From PALSA-1440 sp050011195 (lineage in GTDB: Bacteria > Verrucomicrobiota > Verrucomicrobiia > Limisphaerales > UBA8199): a DNA stretch of 49,626 nt. A program made the translations under genes and the position numbers. A model generated the notes under the pieces. That model was not told the origin of the DNA. It worked only from the letters and a program-made list of their open reading frames with translations, and did not search any database. The DNA lies in the NCBI GenBank assembly GCA_050011195.1, contig JBEKJO010000026.1, positions 1 through 49,626 on the forward strand. Direction: 5' to 3'. Of this stretch, positions 35,836-44,526 are shown one piece after another (position 1 is the stretch's first letter; the number at the start of each line of letters is the position of its first letter).

Positions 35836-36657
35836 GTGAATGCCGGGCGTGATAGCGTAACGGGCAAGATCCTCGTCATTGACGACGAGGATGACTTTCG
35901 CCAGGTCGTCATCAAATCCCTGTCCAAGCAGGGCTTTGAGGTGGTGGCGGCCTCGGAGGGGAAGGCGGGCGTGGGCTTGGCGGCCGAGACGCTGCCGGAC
36001 CTGATTGTGTGCGATCTGGTCATGCCCGGCATGGACGGCTACGAGGTACTGGCGACGCTGCGCACGGACGAGCGGCTGGCGGACATCCCAATCATCTTTC
36101 TCACCGGCCAATCGGAACCGCACGAAGTGCGCCAGGGGATGAGCCTCGGGGCGGACGATTACCTCACCAAGCCGGTCAATCTGGAGGACCTGCTGGCCGC
36201 CGTCAACGTGAGGCTCAGCCGACGCCAGGCCCAACGCCAAAGACAACAGAAGCAGATCGAGCGCGCGATGCAGAATCTCGGGCAGCTCAAGCACGACCAG
36301 CAAAACCCGCTGCTGGGTTCCTTCCTCGTCAAAACTGCGACGGAGAAGCGGCTCGTCAAGGTGGGTGAGATCAACAGGATTATCGCCTACGGCGAATACT
36401 CGTGGGTTTATTGGAATAAGAGCCCGAAAGGCGCCCTGCTCCGAAAGTCTCTGAAACAGTGGCAATCGGAACTTCCGGGCGGGCAATTCATCCGGGTTCA
36501 CCGTCGCGCAATTGTGAACCTGGCCTGGATGGAACGGATTGAAAAGCTCCCCGGCAGCCGGATGCAAATCCATCTGCGCGACACGCCGGAGCCAATCCTA
36601 GTCAGCCTGCGTCTGGCCCCGGTTCTCAACCGCAAGCTCAAGGCTCTTCGCGGCTGA
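35836..36657 (+). CDS. LytTR-family response regulator (REC-LytTR)
   Basis: The 273-aa protein starts at GTG 35836, the only start before the receiver. The receiver (10-130) has VIDDEDDF, Asp60 (VCDLVMPGMDG), FLTG and TKPV. A charged Gln/Arg helix (about 130-160, RRQAQRQRQQKQIERA) links to a LytTR DNA-binding domain (about 165-270: INRIIAYGEYSWVY, LKQWQSELPGGQFIRVHRR). LytTR proteins bind direct repeats near promoters. It is first in the plus-strand set and may control the Sel1/MASE1 genes 300 bp on, or the divergent kinase. No cognate kinase is adjacent on its own strand. Confidence 0.9.
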   Translation: MNAGRDSVTGKILVIDDEDDFRQVVIKSLSKQGFEVVAASEGKAGVGLAAETLPDLIVCDLVMPGMDGYEVLATLRTDERLADIPIIFLTGQSEPHEVRQGMSLGADDYLTKPVNLEDLLAAVNVRLSRRQAQRQRQQKQIERAMQNLGQLKHDQQNPLLGSFLVKTATEKRLVKVGEINRIIAYGEYSWVYWNKSPKGALLRKSLKQWQSELPGGQFIRVHRRAIVNLAWMERIEKLPGSRMQIHLRDTPEPILVSLRLAPVLNRKLKALRG

Positions 36658-36962
36658 GTGGTTCCAGGCGTAAGCTTCAGTTCCAAACCGCGCCGATTGG
36701 GTTGGGGAAGCGGTTCCACCACCGGTGCACGGCATATCTTCCAACTCAGAAGTGAGACAGCCCCGCCCACTTTCTCTGGTTCCCTGGATCAAAAAGGACG
36801 CCCGTAACGCGCTTACTGCAAGTATCGGGGCGCTCCCTGCTTCACACTGGCCCTTGCGCACGGTTTGTGCGATTGCATTCCTGTGAAGATTAACCTATCG
36901 CTGGTTGGCCGAAAGGGGAGGCGGCAGACCAGCGCGTTCGACGGATTGTTTGAGACGGTCTT
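36658..36962. other. Intergenic region before the Sel1-MASE1-cyclase operon
   Basis: About 300 bases without a gene. It contains a small inverted repeat CGCAC-GGTTT-GTGCG (about 36855-36870). The promoter of the downstream four-gene operon should lie here. I cannot identify LytTR boxes by eye. Confidence 0.35.
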
Positions 36963-37784
36963 ATGAGAACGGCTGCCTTAACGGGTTTTGCGCTGATCAG
37001 CCTGGTGCTGGCCAGCGCGGCGGCGCCGCCCCTGAGCGGATGGCGCCGCCTGCTGCCGACCGTGGCCGGTGATCTGGCCATCACCAAAGAGCGGGCGGAA
37101 CGCGGCGACGCAAAGGCACAAGTTGGGCTGGCGGATGACTTAGCCGCCAACGGATTAGCGGCCCAGGCGGTTGAATGGTATCGGAAGGCGGCGGAACAGG
37201 GGAACCTGGAAGCCAAGTACCGGTTGGGCGAAATCCTGATCAGCGGCGTGAATTCGCTCCCGGACCCGAACCAGTGCGTGAAGCCCAACCCCACGGAAGG
37301 CGTTCGCTGGACCTTTGAGGCCGCCACCAATTTCCATGCCGGGGCTTGCCGGGACATGTCCTACGTTCTGGAAAATGGGGTCGGTCTGGACCGGAATCTG
37401 GTCGAGTCCTACGCCTGGCTGGAAGTGTTTGCCCGCAGCAATTTATCCGACGCGCGCGCTGCCATGGACCGCCTGGCGTTGCGGATGGACCTGGCGGAAA
37501 TTCGGGAGTCCCATGTCCTCGCCGGACGCTTCTTCAGCCGCCAATGGCCGCACCTCGTCACCCGGAAATTCACGGAGGCGGAGTTAGCCCTGAAACTCAA
37601 CGGCATTACCGTCGGACCGGTTTCGCTCGCGATCATCAACGGCCAGACCCTTGAGAAAGGCGACTCGGTCGTGATGCCCGTGAAGGACGGGACCGCGCGC
37701 GTCACCTGTGTCAGCATTACCCAGGACTGCGTTTCGGTGGCCGTCGAAGGCGAAGACGAGCCTCGCGTATTGCGCTTGAGATGA
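36963..37784 (+). CDS. Exported Sel1-repeat protein
   Basis: The 273-aa protein has an N-terminal signal peptide (residues 1-21, hydrophobic then Ala-rich ASAAAPP). Sel1/TPR-like repeats lie at about 45-170: ERGDAKAQVGLADDL, then AVEWYRKAAEQGNLEAKYRL, then NLVESYAWLEVFA. A C-terminal beta-rich part of about 70 residues is not recognised. Sel1 proteins scaffold protein complexes, often in the periplasm. Its stop overlaps the start of the MASE1 kinase (ATGA), so it may be a periplasmic accessory of that membrane sensor. This is inference from the coupling. Confidence 0.8.
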   Translation: MRTAALTGFALISLVLASAAAPPLSGWRRLLPTVAGDLAITKERAERGDAKAQVGLADDLAANGLAAQAVEWYRKAAEQGNLEAKYRLGEILISGVNSLPDPNQCVKPNPTEGVRWTFEAATNFHAGACRDMSYVLENGVGLDRNLVESYAWLEVFARSNLSDARAAMDRLALRMDLAEIRESHVLAGRFFSRQWPHLVTRKFTEAELALKLNGITVGPVSLAIINGQTLEKGDSVVMPVKDGTARVTCVSITQDCVSVAVEGEDEPRVLRLR

Positions 37785-40700
37785 AGCCGGTGAACATGAA
37801 GTCGAATTCCAGTCCCAGCCTGACGACGCTGACGCGCGTGGTGCTCCTGATCGCGCTGTACTTTCTCGGGGGGTTGCTCGGCAAACAGGCGTCCTTCCTC
37901 TCCGGCAGCATCGCGCTGGTATGGCCGCCGGCGGGGATTGCGCTGGCGGCGATTCTGTTGTTCGGTTACCGGTTCTGGCCGGGCGTGGCCCTGGGCGCGG
38001 TGCTGTTTTCCTTCATGAACGGCTTGCCGTTGGGCTTTTTTACGCTCGGCACCGCGCTGGGCAACACTATGGGCGCCATCGTTTGCGCGTTCCTGCTCAG
38101 ACGCTTCATCGCGTTCGACAATGCCCTGGAGCGCATACGGGACGTGGCCGGATACATCGGGTTGGCCTGTTTTCTGGGTACGACCGTCAACGCGGCTTTT
38201 AACGTCGTAAGCCTCGTTTATGCCGGCACGGCAACGTGGTCAGGTTTCTTCCCCACGATTCTGGAATGGTGGGTGCCCAATGCGCTGGCGGGTCTGGTCG
38301 TCGCGCCCTTCCTGATCACCTGGGCGACGCCCTCCACCCTCCGCTGGCATCCGCGGCTGGTGGTGGAAGCGGCCGTTTGCGGCACGGGTCTGGTGGCCGG
38401 CACCCTGATTTCCTTCCATTCCTGGTTTGTCTATGGGATTCAGAACTACCCGCTGGCTTATCTGCCCTTCCCTTTCCTGGTTTGGGGCGCTTTGCGGTTT
38501 GGGCAGCGCGGGGCAACCACCGGCACGCTGCTTGTATCGGCGCTGGCGATCCACTCGCTCTTGAGCGGGCGCGGGCCTTTCCTGGCCACCAGCGAGCGGG
38601 AAAGCCTGATGCTGATCGGAAGTTATATCGGCATCCTGGCGATCACGAACATGCTGCTGGCGGCGGCGGCGGCCGAGCGCCGGCAGGCCGAACGGGCCAT
38701 GGCCGAGAGCGAGAAGCGCTTGCGCGCGGTTGTGGAAGACCAAACGGATTTGATTTGCCGGTTCAAGCCCGACGGCACCCTCACCTTCGTCAACAGAGCC
38801 TACTGCAGCTTCCACGGCAAACCCAAGGAAGAACTGCTCGGCACGAATTTCCTGCATACCCTGCCGGTGGAAGATCTCGCGATCCCCTTGAGTTGGTTCG
38901 AGGCCCTGCCCCCGGAGCAGCCCGTGGTCTCGTTCGACCATCGGGTCGTCGGGCTCGACGGTCTGATGGTGTGGCAACAATACACCGTCCGCCGCCTCTT
39001 TCGGGAAGGGGGCCAGACGCTGGAGTTCCAGGCCGTCGTCCAGGACATCACTCATCGCAAACGGACCGAGCAGGCCCTGCGCGCCAGCGAGCGGAAATTC
39101 CGGTCGCTCGTGGCCAACATCCCGGACATCGTCTGGACGGCGGACGCGAACCGGAAGCTGCTTTACGTGAGTGATAGCGTGGAGAAGATACTCGGCTACA
39201 CCGCGGACGAACTGGTCCGGGGCGGGGGAACGCTGTGGCTGGACCGCATCCATCCCAACGACTTTCCCCAAGTCCAGCTCGCCTACCAAATGCTGTTCGC
39301 CAAAGAGGAAGCGTTCGACGTGGAATATCGAATTCGTCGGCGCGACGGCCAGTGGATTTGGTTGCATAATCGCGCGCCCTCCACCCATGTGCGGGACGGC
39401 GCCCTGTGCGCCGACGGCCTGTTGTCCGAAATCACGCAGCGCAAGCGGGTGGAAGAGGCGCTGCAGCAGGCTAAAGACGCGGCGGAGGCCGCCAACCGCG
39501 CCAAGAGCCAGTTCCTTGCCAACATGAGCCACGAGTTACGCACCCCGCTCAATGCCATTATCGGCTTCTCGGAGATTCTCGGCGACAGGACCTTTGGCGA
39601 CTTGAACGACCGGCAGTTCAAGTACGCCAACAACATCCTCAACAGCGGCCGCCACCTGCTGCAATTGATAAACGACATCCTCGACCTCTCCAAAGTCGAA
39701 GCCGGAAGGCTGGACCTGACCCGCAGCTCGTTCAGCGTGGCCCGGGCGCTGGACAACGCGCAGGCGATCGTCAAGACGCTCGCTTACAAGAAGGGCATCG
39801 CCCTCCACTTCGATGTGGCGGCGGCCCCTCCCGAGCTGTTCGCCGACGAGGCGAAGTTCAAACAAATGATGTACAACCTCCTCAGCAACGCCATTAAGTT
39901 CACCCCGGACGGCGGGCGAGTTACAGTGACAGCGATGCGCGGGAACCACCCGAACGGGCACGGGGCGCCCGCGTCGCAGTCCCCGCTCTCAGGCGAATGT
40001 CTAAAAGTGAGCGTGGCCGATACCGGCATCGGCATCCACCCGCAAGACCATGAACGCATTTTCGCCGAGTTCGAGCAGGTGGACTCCTCCTACGGCCGCC
40101 GCCAGCAAGGCACGGGATTGGGACTGGCTTTGACCAAGCGGCTCATCGAGTTGCATGGGGGGCGAATCTGGGTGGAAAGCGAAGGCATCGAAGGCAAGGG
40201 CAGCCGTTTCACTTTCCTGCTCCCGCTGCGCGAACCCGAACCGAAACCCGCCCCAGCGCACGACCCGGCCGAGCGGCGCGGAGATGCCCTTCTCCGGCCA
40301 TCGGTCCTGCTTGTGGCCGAGGATGACCAACGGCAGCACTTGGCGGGCGGCTATCTGACCGGCGTGGGCTATGGCGTTGCGGTCGTCTCCAGAATCCAAG
40401 ACCTGGGTGCGACGCTCAAGAACAACCGCCCTTACGCGATAGTCATTGACGACAAGATCACCCGCCAGCAGACCGAGCACGAGCTGCGCGACTTGCGCGC
40501 CCGGATTCCAGCCGGCATACCCACCGTCGTTCTCTCCCTCGACATTGAAGGGAAGTCCAACTTCAGCCCGTTCGCGGGGGAACGAATGCCTGGAGCTTTA
40601 ACCAGACCCCGGCTCATTGACGCGATCCGCCGAACCAGCGCCTCCTCGGGCAAAGAGGTCAAGACCGTCTTGATTATCGAAGACGAACCCGCCTTGCTGG

Positions 40701-41044
40701 AACTGCTTGCCAAGACGCTCGTCTTCAAGGGCTTCCAGGTGCTTCCCGCCCCCAACGGCCTCAGCGGGATCGAATTCGCCATCGGCTCCCATCCGGACGT
40801 GATCATCCTTGACCTGACCATGCCCGACTGCAGCGGGATTCAAGTCGTCGAGAACCTCCGCGCCCGCCCCGAAACCAAAAGCATCCCCATTCTCATCCAT
40901 ACCGGCACGGCGTTGAGCGAGCCGGAGCGGCAACATTTGGCCGCTCATGTCCAGTCCATTACTTCCAAGTCCGAGCCGGCAAGTCTGCTCACCAAGCTCG
41001 AACACCTGGACGAGGCGCCCGCGGAGGCGGTGCGCCAGGAGTGA
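37781..41044 (+). CDS. MASE1 hybrid kinase: MASE1-PAS-PAS-HisKA-HATPase-REC-REC
   Basis: A 1087-aa membrane kinase. Residues about 15-300 form a multi-helix MASE1 sensor (SIALVWPPAGIALAAILLFG). PAS domains lie at about 310-425 and 430-555. The H-box MSHELRTPLNAIIGFSEIL gives His584, followed by an intact ATPase domain (NAIKFTPDGG, DTGIGI, GTGLGLALTKRL). The first receiver (about 845-950) is degenerate: it has VIDDKIT around Asp890 and lacks the normal DxxMP. The second receiver (about 960-1080) has Asp1011 (ILDLTMPDCSG) but no clear terminal Lys-Pro. The next genes, a lone receiver four bases on and a receiver-cyclase, are its likely phosphate acceptors. Confidence 0.9.
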   Translation: MKPVNMKSNSSPSLTTLTRVVLLIALYFLGGLLGKQASFLSGSIALVWPPAGIALAAILLFGYRFWPGVALGAVLFSFMNGLPLGFFTLGTALGNTMGAIVCAFLLRRFIAFDNALERIRDVAGYIGLACFLGTTVNAAFNVVSLVYAGTATWSGFFPTILEWWVPNALAGLVVAPFLITWATPSTLRWHPRLVVEAAVCGTGLVAGTLISFHSWFVYGIQNYPLAYLPFPFLVWGALRFGQRGATTGTLLVSALAIHSLLSGRGPFLATSERESLMLIGSYIGILAITNMLLAAAAAERRQAERAMAESEKRLRAVVEDQTDLICRFKPDGTLTFVNRAYCSFHGKPKEELLGTNFLHTLPVEDLAIPLSWFEALPPEQPVVSFDHRVVGLDGLMVWQQYTVRRLFREGGQTLEFQAVVQDITHRKRTEQALRASERKFRSLVANIPDIVWTADANRKLLYVSDSVEKILGYTADELVRGGGTLWLDRIHPNDFPQVQLAYQMLFAKEEAFDVEYRIRRRDGQWIWLHNRAPSTHVRDGALCADGLLSEITQRKRVEEALQQAKDAAEAANRAKSQFLANMSHELRTPLNAIIGFSEILGDRTFGDLNDRQFKYANNILNSGRHLLQLINDILDLSKVEAGRLDLTRSSFSVARALDNAQAIVKTLAYKKGIALHFDVAAAPPELFADEAKFKQMMYNLLSNAIKFTPDGGRVTVTAMRGNHPNGHGAPASQSPLSGECLKVSVADTGIGIHPQDHERIFAEFEQVDSSYGRRQQGTGLGLALTKRLIELHGGRIWVESEGIEGKGSRFTFLLPLREPEPKPAPAHDPAERRGDALLRPSVLLVAEDDQRQHLAGGYLTGVGYGVAVVSRIQDLGATLKNNRPYAIVIDDKITRQQTEHELRDLRARIPAGIPTVVLSLDIEGKSNFSPFAGERMPGALTRPRLIDAIRRTSASSGKEVKTVLIIEDEPALLELLAKTLVFKGFQVLPAPNGLSGIEFAIGSHPDVIILDLTMPDCSGIQVVENLRARPETKSIPILIHTGTALSEPERQHLAAHVQSITSKSEPASLLTKLEHLDEAPAEAVRQE

Positions 41045-41048
41045 ACCC

Positions 41049-41465
41049 GTGAAAAAGAGAATCCTGGTGGTTGAGGACAACCTGTTGAACCTGGAGCTGG
41101 TCACTGACCTCCTCGAAGCAGACGACTTTGTCGTTTGCCACGCCCACACCGCCGAAGAAGGCTTGCGCGCCGCTCGCCTGCTGTCACCGGACCTCATTCT
41201 CATGGACCTCAGTCTGCCGGGTCTGGACGGATTGGCCGCCACGAAAGTCCTCAGGGCCGATCCTGCCACCCGTCACCTCACCATCATCGCTCTCACCGCC
41301 CACGCGATGAAGGGCGACGACGCCCTCGCCCTGCGCGCGGGCTGCGACGGCTACTTGGCCAAGCCCATTGATACCAGAACCTTCGCCGCAAAAGTGGCCG
41401 CTTTCATCGGCGCCGGCCACTCGCGCCTCACCGAACCGCACGCCGCCTGCCAATATGCAAACTGA
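41049..41465 (+). CDS. Single-domain receiver (DivK-like)
   Basis: The 138-aa product begins at GTG 41049, four bases after the kinase stop. It has receiver residues VVEDN, phospho-acceptor Asp53 (LMDLSLPGLDG), LTAHAM and AKPI, the pattern of DivK/CheY-like stand-alone receivers that follow hybrid kinases. The 3' end overlaps the start of the cyclase gene by 11 bases. It may pass phosphate from the MASE1 kinase to the cyclase or allosterically control the kinase. Confidence 0.9.
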   Translation: MKKRILVVEDNLLNLELVTDLLEADDFVVCHAHTAEEGLRAARLLSPDLILMDLSLPGLDGLAATKVLRADPATRHLTIIALTAHAMKGDDALALRAGCDGYLAKPIDTRTFAAKVAAFIGAGHSRLTEPHAACQYAN

Positions 41466-42681
41466 AACCCTGATTCATAATAAATCCTCCTCCGCCCGCG
41501 CTCTGGGCTGTCGCGGACTCGTGCTGATCGTGGACGACGAGGAAGTAAATCGCACGCTGCTGCGTGATCCGCTGGAAACGCACGGCTATGAAATTGTCGA
41601 AGCCGGGAACGGCGCGCAGGCCCTGCAGAAAGTCGAACAGCGGCCTCCCGACGTCATCCTGCTCGACGTGATGATGCCCCGCATGGACGGCTTCGAAGTC
41701 TGCCGGCGGCTGAAAAAAGATGTCCGCACGGCCCCCATCCCGGTCCTCATCATCACCGCGCTCTCCGAGCGCATGGAGCGCATGATGGGCATCGCGGCCG
41801 GCGCCAGCGATTTCCTCACCAAACCGGTCGACTTGCAGGAACTCATCCTGCGCGTCAACCACGCCGTCCATGCCAAACACCTCTTCGACCAGCTCCAGGC
41901 CGAACAGGCTAGGGCCGAACACCTGCTCCTCAACATTCTCCCCCGCCCCATCGCCGAGCGGATGAAACAGGGCGAAGTCAACATCGCCGACCATCACCCC
42001 GACGTAACCGTCCTGGTGGCCGATCTGGTCGGATTCACCACCCTTGCTGCCCACATCGGCCCGGACCAGGTTGTCTATCTGCTCAACGAGATCTTCTCGG
42101 GCTTCGACTTGCTCGCCGAAAAGCATGGCCTGGAGAAAATCAAGACCATCGGCGACGCTTATATGGTCGCCGGCGGCATTCCGTTGCCGCACCCCGACCA
42201 TGCCGAGGCCACTGCGGAACTCGCACTCGACCTGATGGCAGAGATCGACAAGTTCAACCGCGCTTACAACACCTCCATCCACCTCCGCGTTGGCATCAGC
42301 ACCGGCTCCGTCGTCGCAGGCGTCATCGGGCGCTGGAAATTCACCTACGACCTTTGGGGCGACACCGTCAACCTCGCCTGCCGCCTCGAGTCCCTCGGCC
42401 AGGCCGGCACCATCCAGGTCTCCGACCCGACCTATGAACGGCTGAAAGACAAATACCGTTTCGACGGCAGCCGCAGCCTCGACATCAAAGGGCACGGGAC
42501 CGAGCTGGTGCATGTCCTCTGCGGCCGGGAGGAGCCTCCGCCGGCGCCGTCAGCGCAAAGGCGAACTCCCAAGGGGAGCGGTGCACTGGAGCCGTTTGGC
42601 AGCCAGTTGCTGCGGCGATCATCAGCGACGTCGAAATGGTGCCAATACAATCCGTCAACGAGGCGTATGAGCGGTTGCTGA
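41455..42681 (+). CDS. Receiver-class III adenylate cyclase, 3' end replaced
   Basis: The 408-aa protein starts at ATG 41455 (MQTETLIH). The receiver (20-140) has Asp71 (LLDVMMPRMDG) and TKPV. A helical linker (about 140-180) leads to a class III cyclase domain (about 183-357). Metal ligands are Asp190 and Asp234; Lys230 and Asp299 (YDLWG) are the adenine-selecting pair, and Asn306 and Arg310 complete the active site, so cAMP rather than cGMP is expected. The natural end is near HVLCGREE (357-360). The last 48 residues look like out-of-frame DNA, and an alcohol dehydrogenase fragment begins within them, so a rearrangement cut the gene after its catalytic domain. No cAMP receptor protein gene is in the window. 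Confidence 0.9.
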   Translation: MQTETLIHNKSSSARALGCRGLVLIVDDEEVNRTLLRDPLETHGYEIVEAGNGAQALQKVEQRPPDVILLDVMMPRMDGFEVCRRLKKDVRTAPIPVLIITALSERMERMMGIAAGASDFLTKPVDLQELILRVNHAVHAKHLFDQLQAEQARAEHLLLNILPRPIAERMKQGEVNIADHHPDVTVLVADLVGFTTLAAHIGPDQVVYLLNEIFSGFDLLAEKHGLEKIKTIGDAYMVAGGIPLPHPDHAEATAELALDLMAEIDKFNRAYNTSIHLRVGISTGSVVAGVIGRWKFTYDLWGDTVNLACRLESLGQAGTIQVSDPTYERLKDKYRFDGSRSLDIKGHGTELVHVLCGREEPPPAPSAQRRTPKGSGALEPFGSQLLRRSSATSKWCQYNPSTRRMSGC

Positions 42682-42731
42682 AGAACGATGTCCGCTATCG
42701 CTTCGTGATCGAAATGGCCTCGCTGAAATAG
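42609..42731 (+). pseudogene. 3' fragment of a zinc-type alcohol dehydrogenase
   Basis: The frame DVEMVPIQSVNEAYERLLKN continues to YRFVIEMASLK and a stop. This is the highly typical C-terminus of YahK/AdhA-like NADP-dependent alcohol dehydrogenases. Only about 40 codons remain and there is no start. It overlaps the 3' end of the cyclase frame, which marks the junction. Confidence 0.8.
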
Positions 42732-43135
42732 GCGGGTCGCTTCGAGCAGGTGTCAGTCCTGACACTTGACTGGCGCAAAGAAAGATGGAGACAGGCGCGA
42801 CGGCTGGATGCATGCGCGGCACGTCGGGGACTGCATTGCGACCGGAGCCAGGGAAGGGAAATCCTGGTTCAAGCTGCCGCCTGACGAGCGTAGCGGTGGT
42901 GGAGTCCGCAACCAAGGGCAGTTCAATGATTCTGTCCTGGCCGGGCGGTTCGACAGCACGCGGTTGCGGGCAGTCCTGTTCCAGAGACCTGTGGGTACGA
43001 TGGCGATGATCGAAGTGCGGAGCACAATACCCCACAAAACGAGGTGCGGGAAGTTCGCTATCGCTGGCACGCCCTCTATGGTCAACAGGTTGTTGTCCGA
43101 GCGCGACGCAGCCGCGGCGACAGCGAGGTCTGCGA
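42732..43135 (+). other. Degraded DNA with a possible small-protein fragment
   Basis: No intact gene. Between about 42980 and 43182 one plus-strand frame reads EVREVRYRWHALYGQQVVVR, which resembles short transposon-associated proteins with a YPWHPLYGQ-type motif (DUF5372-like). The match is from memory of the motif and weak. The remainder is unrecognised. Confidence 0.3.
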
Positions 43136-43759
43136 GTGTTATCTTGCGGGCAGTACCGCGGGGCCTTCTGGTCGCAGGTGAACCACAAGGACTGGACGGC
43201 GCTGGCATTCATGCAGTCGGCGGACGGCGGCTTGGGCCTCGATGTGGCGCGGGACAACGCAACCTTGGAGGCGATGAAGACCGCCTTGGTGAAGCTGGCA
43301 GAGACGGACATCGAAGACCTGACGGGGCACCGGCTCGAAGCCTCAGACTTTCACGCCCTGCTGTCGCCCGATCCGGTGCGCGAGATTCTGGGCTGGATGA
43401 ACGATCCTAAGGCAGCCCAAGGCAAAATGAACGCCCAGCGGTGGGAAGCCTTCTGTCACTCGTGTAAAGACAAGTTTGGGTTCCATTCGGCCAAAGACGG
43501 GCCGTTGCGAGCGGCGGAGCTGATGGGCGGTCGTCAAGACACTTGGCAGCAGGTGTGGGATCGGTTCTGCGAGGCACCGAAACGCTACCCGAACCTGCCG
43601 ACCTGGCTGAGGAAGGCCAAGCCGCAGGAAAACGACGATTTGTTCCTGAAGGATAGCGACGAGGTCTGGCCGCAGACCAACGAGGTTCAGGAGACCGCTC
43701 TTAGAAACGCGCTCAAGGCTTGCGACGGCAAACCGGCCCAGTGGGCCATCGAGCGGGTC
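43136..43759 (+). pseudogene. pglZ: Fragment of a probable BREX PglZ phosphatase gene
   Basis: About 208 codons read FWSQVNHKDWTALAFMQSAD, GLGLDVARDNATLEAM, DIEDLTGHRLEASDFHALL, RWEAFCHSCKDKFGFHS and VWDRFCEAPKRYPNLPTWLR. I recognise this as the N-terminal/central pattern of PglZ proteins of BREX phage-defence systems (type B style). The fragment ends around IERV at 43759 and runs straight into unrelated sequence. The PglZ alkaline-phosphatase-like core is missing and no other BREX gene is near. It is a relic. The identification depends on remembered family pattern, not on an alignment. Confidence 0.55.
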
Positions 43760-43983
43760 GGCGGCCGAGGTGATTGCGTCACTGGTCGTGATGGCGTTCA
43801 TCATCGGCGGATACCTTTACTTCCGGAGTTAGTGAATCATTTATGCTCTGCGCTTCCGGAACTGGACGGCAAAGGAGGACAAACTGGTTGGCACTGGCCG
43901 CGACGCCAAAGTCGCGGCTGGCCGAACAGACCGGCTGGCGTGTCCAGCCCGAGTTGCTCGCTGCCGTCAAGCAGGCGGTTTAG
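43758..43983 (+). other. Patchwork: membrane-helix tail and another fragment
   Basis: 43758-43832 encodes AAEVIASLVVMAFIIGGYLY and FRS before a stop, a lone C-terminal membrane helix fused to the PglZ fragment. From about 43858 one frame reads RNWTAKEDKLVGTGRDAKVA, reminiscent of a SANT/Myb-like helix-turn-helix piece; another frame reads LAEQTGWRVQPELLAAVKQA and then meets a TAG at 43981 in phase with the next open stretch. None is a complete gene. Confidence 0.4.
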
Positions 43984-44526
43984 GATTACCATGCCGAACG
44001 CGCGCCCCTCTATCCCCTGCCCGAAATCCAGCGACTCGGCTACCTGGACGAGGAAGACACCATCGAGTGCAAGCAAGACCTCGCCGACCCGACCGGACGG
44101 GTGGTCTTCCGCAAGGGCCGGCGCTATCCGCTGCGCACCCAGACCGTCAACATCACCCGCCAGGTCGAGCGCCCCAACGCCTTTACGGGCGAACCCGAAG
44201 ACCTGGAGTATTCCGGTCAGGAACTGGCCTTCTTCATTGGCGACCGACTCGATGAGGACGGCGATCCCGGCAACGAGTTCAGCTTCATGGACGCCAAACT
44301 CCGGGATGATCCCAATACGGAGATTCCCAATGCCAAACGGGTCAAGGACAACGAGCAACGCGGTGCGGCGGTGGACTTCACGTTGCAGGAACTTTGTGCT
44401 CACTTCCTCATCCCCGACGTGCCCGACGTGGCGACCGTCAACCCAGCCGGCTATGAGTATTACTTGAGCGAACTTGGCGTGTTGGAGGCTTTGACCGCGG
44501 GCTGGATACTGGCTGAAACTTGCTGA
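43984..44526 (+). pseudogene. Fragment of an unidentified large protein
   Basis: An open frame with real-protein composition (LYPLPEIQRLGYLDEEDTIE, GQELAFFIGDRLDEDGD, AAVDFTLQELCAHFLIPDVP) runs from just after a TAG at 43981 to 44526. The upstream sequence in the same phase also looks coding, so the TAG may be a nonsense mutation. The last codons (AGWILAETC) enter the opposite-strand beta-galactosidase fragment, so the 3' end is cut. I have an impression of helicase/methylase-associated proteins of mobile elements but cannot name the family. Confidence 0.45.

Noticed and set aside
38240..39532. Minus-strand frame opposite the MASE1 kinase
   Set aside because: Low-complexity antisense translation with no recognisable motif.
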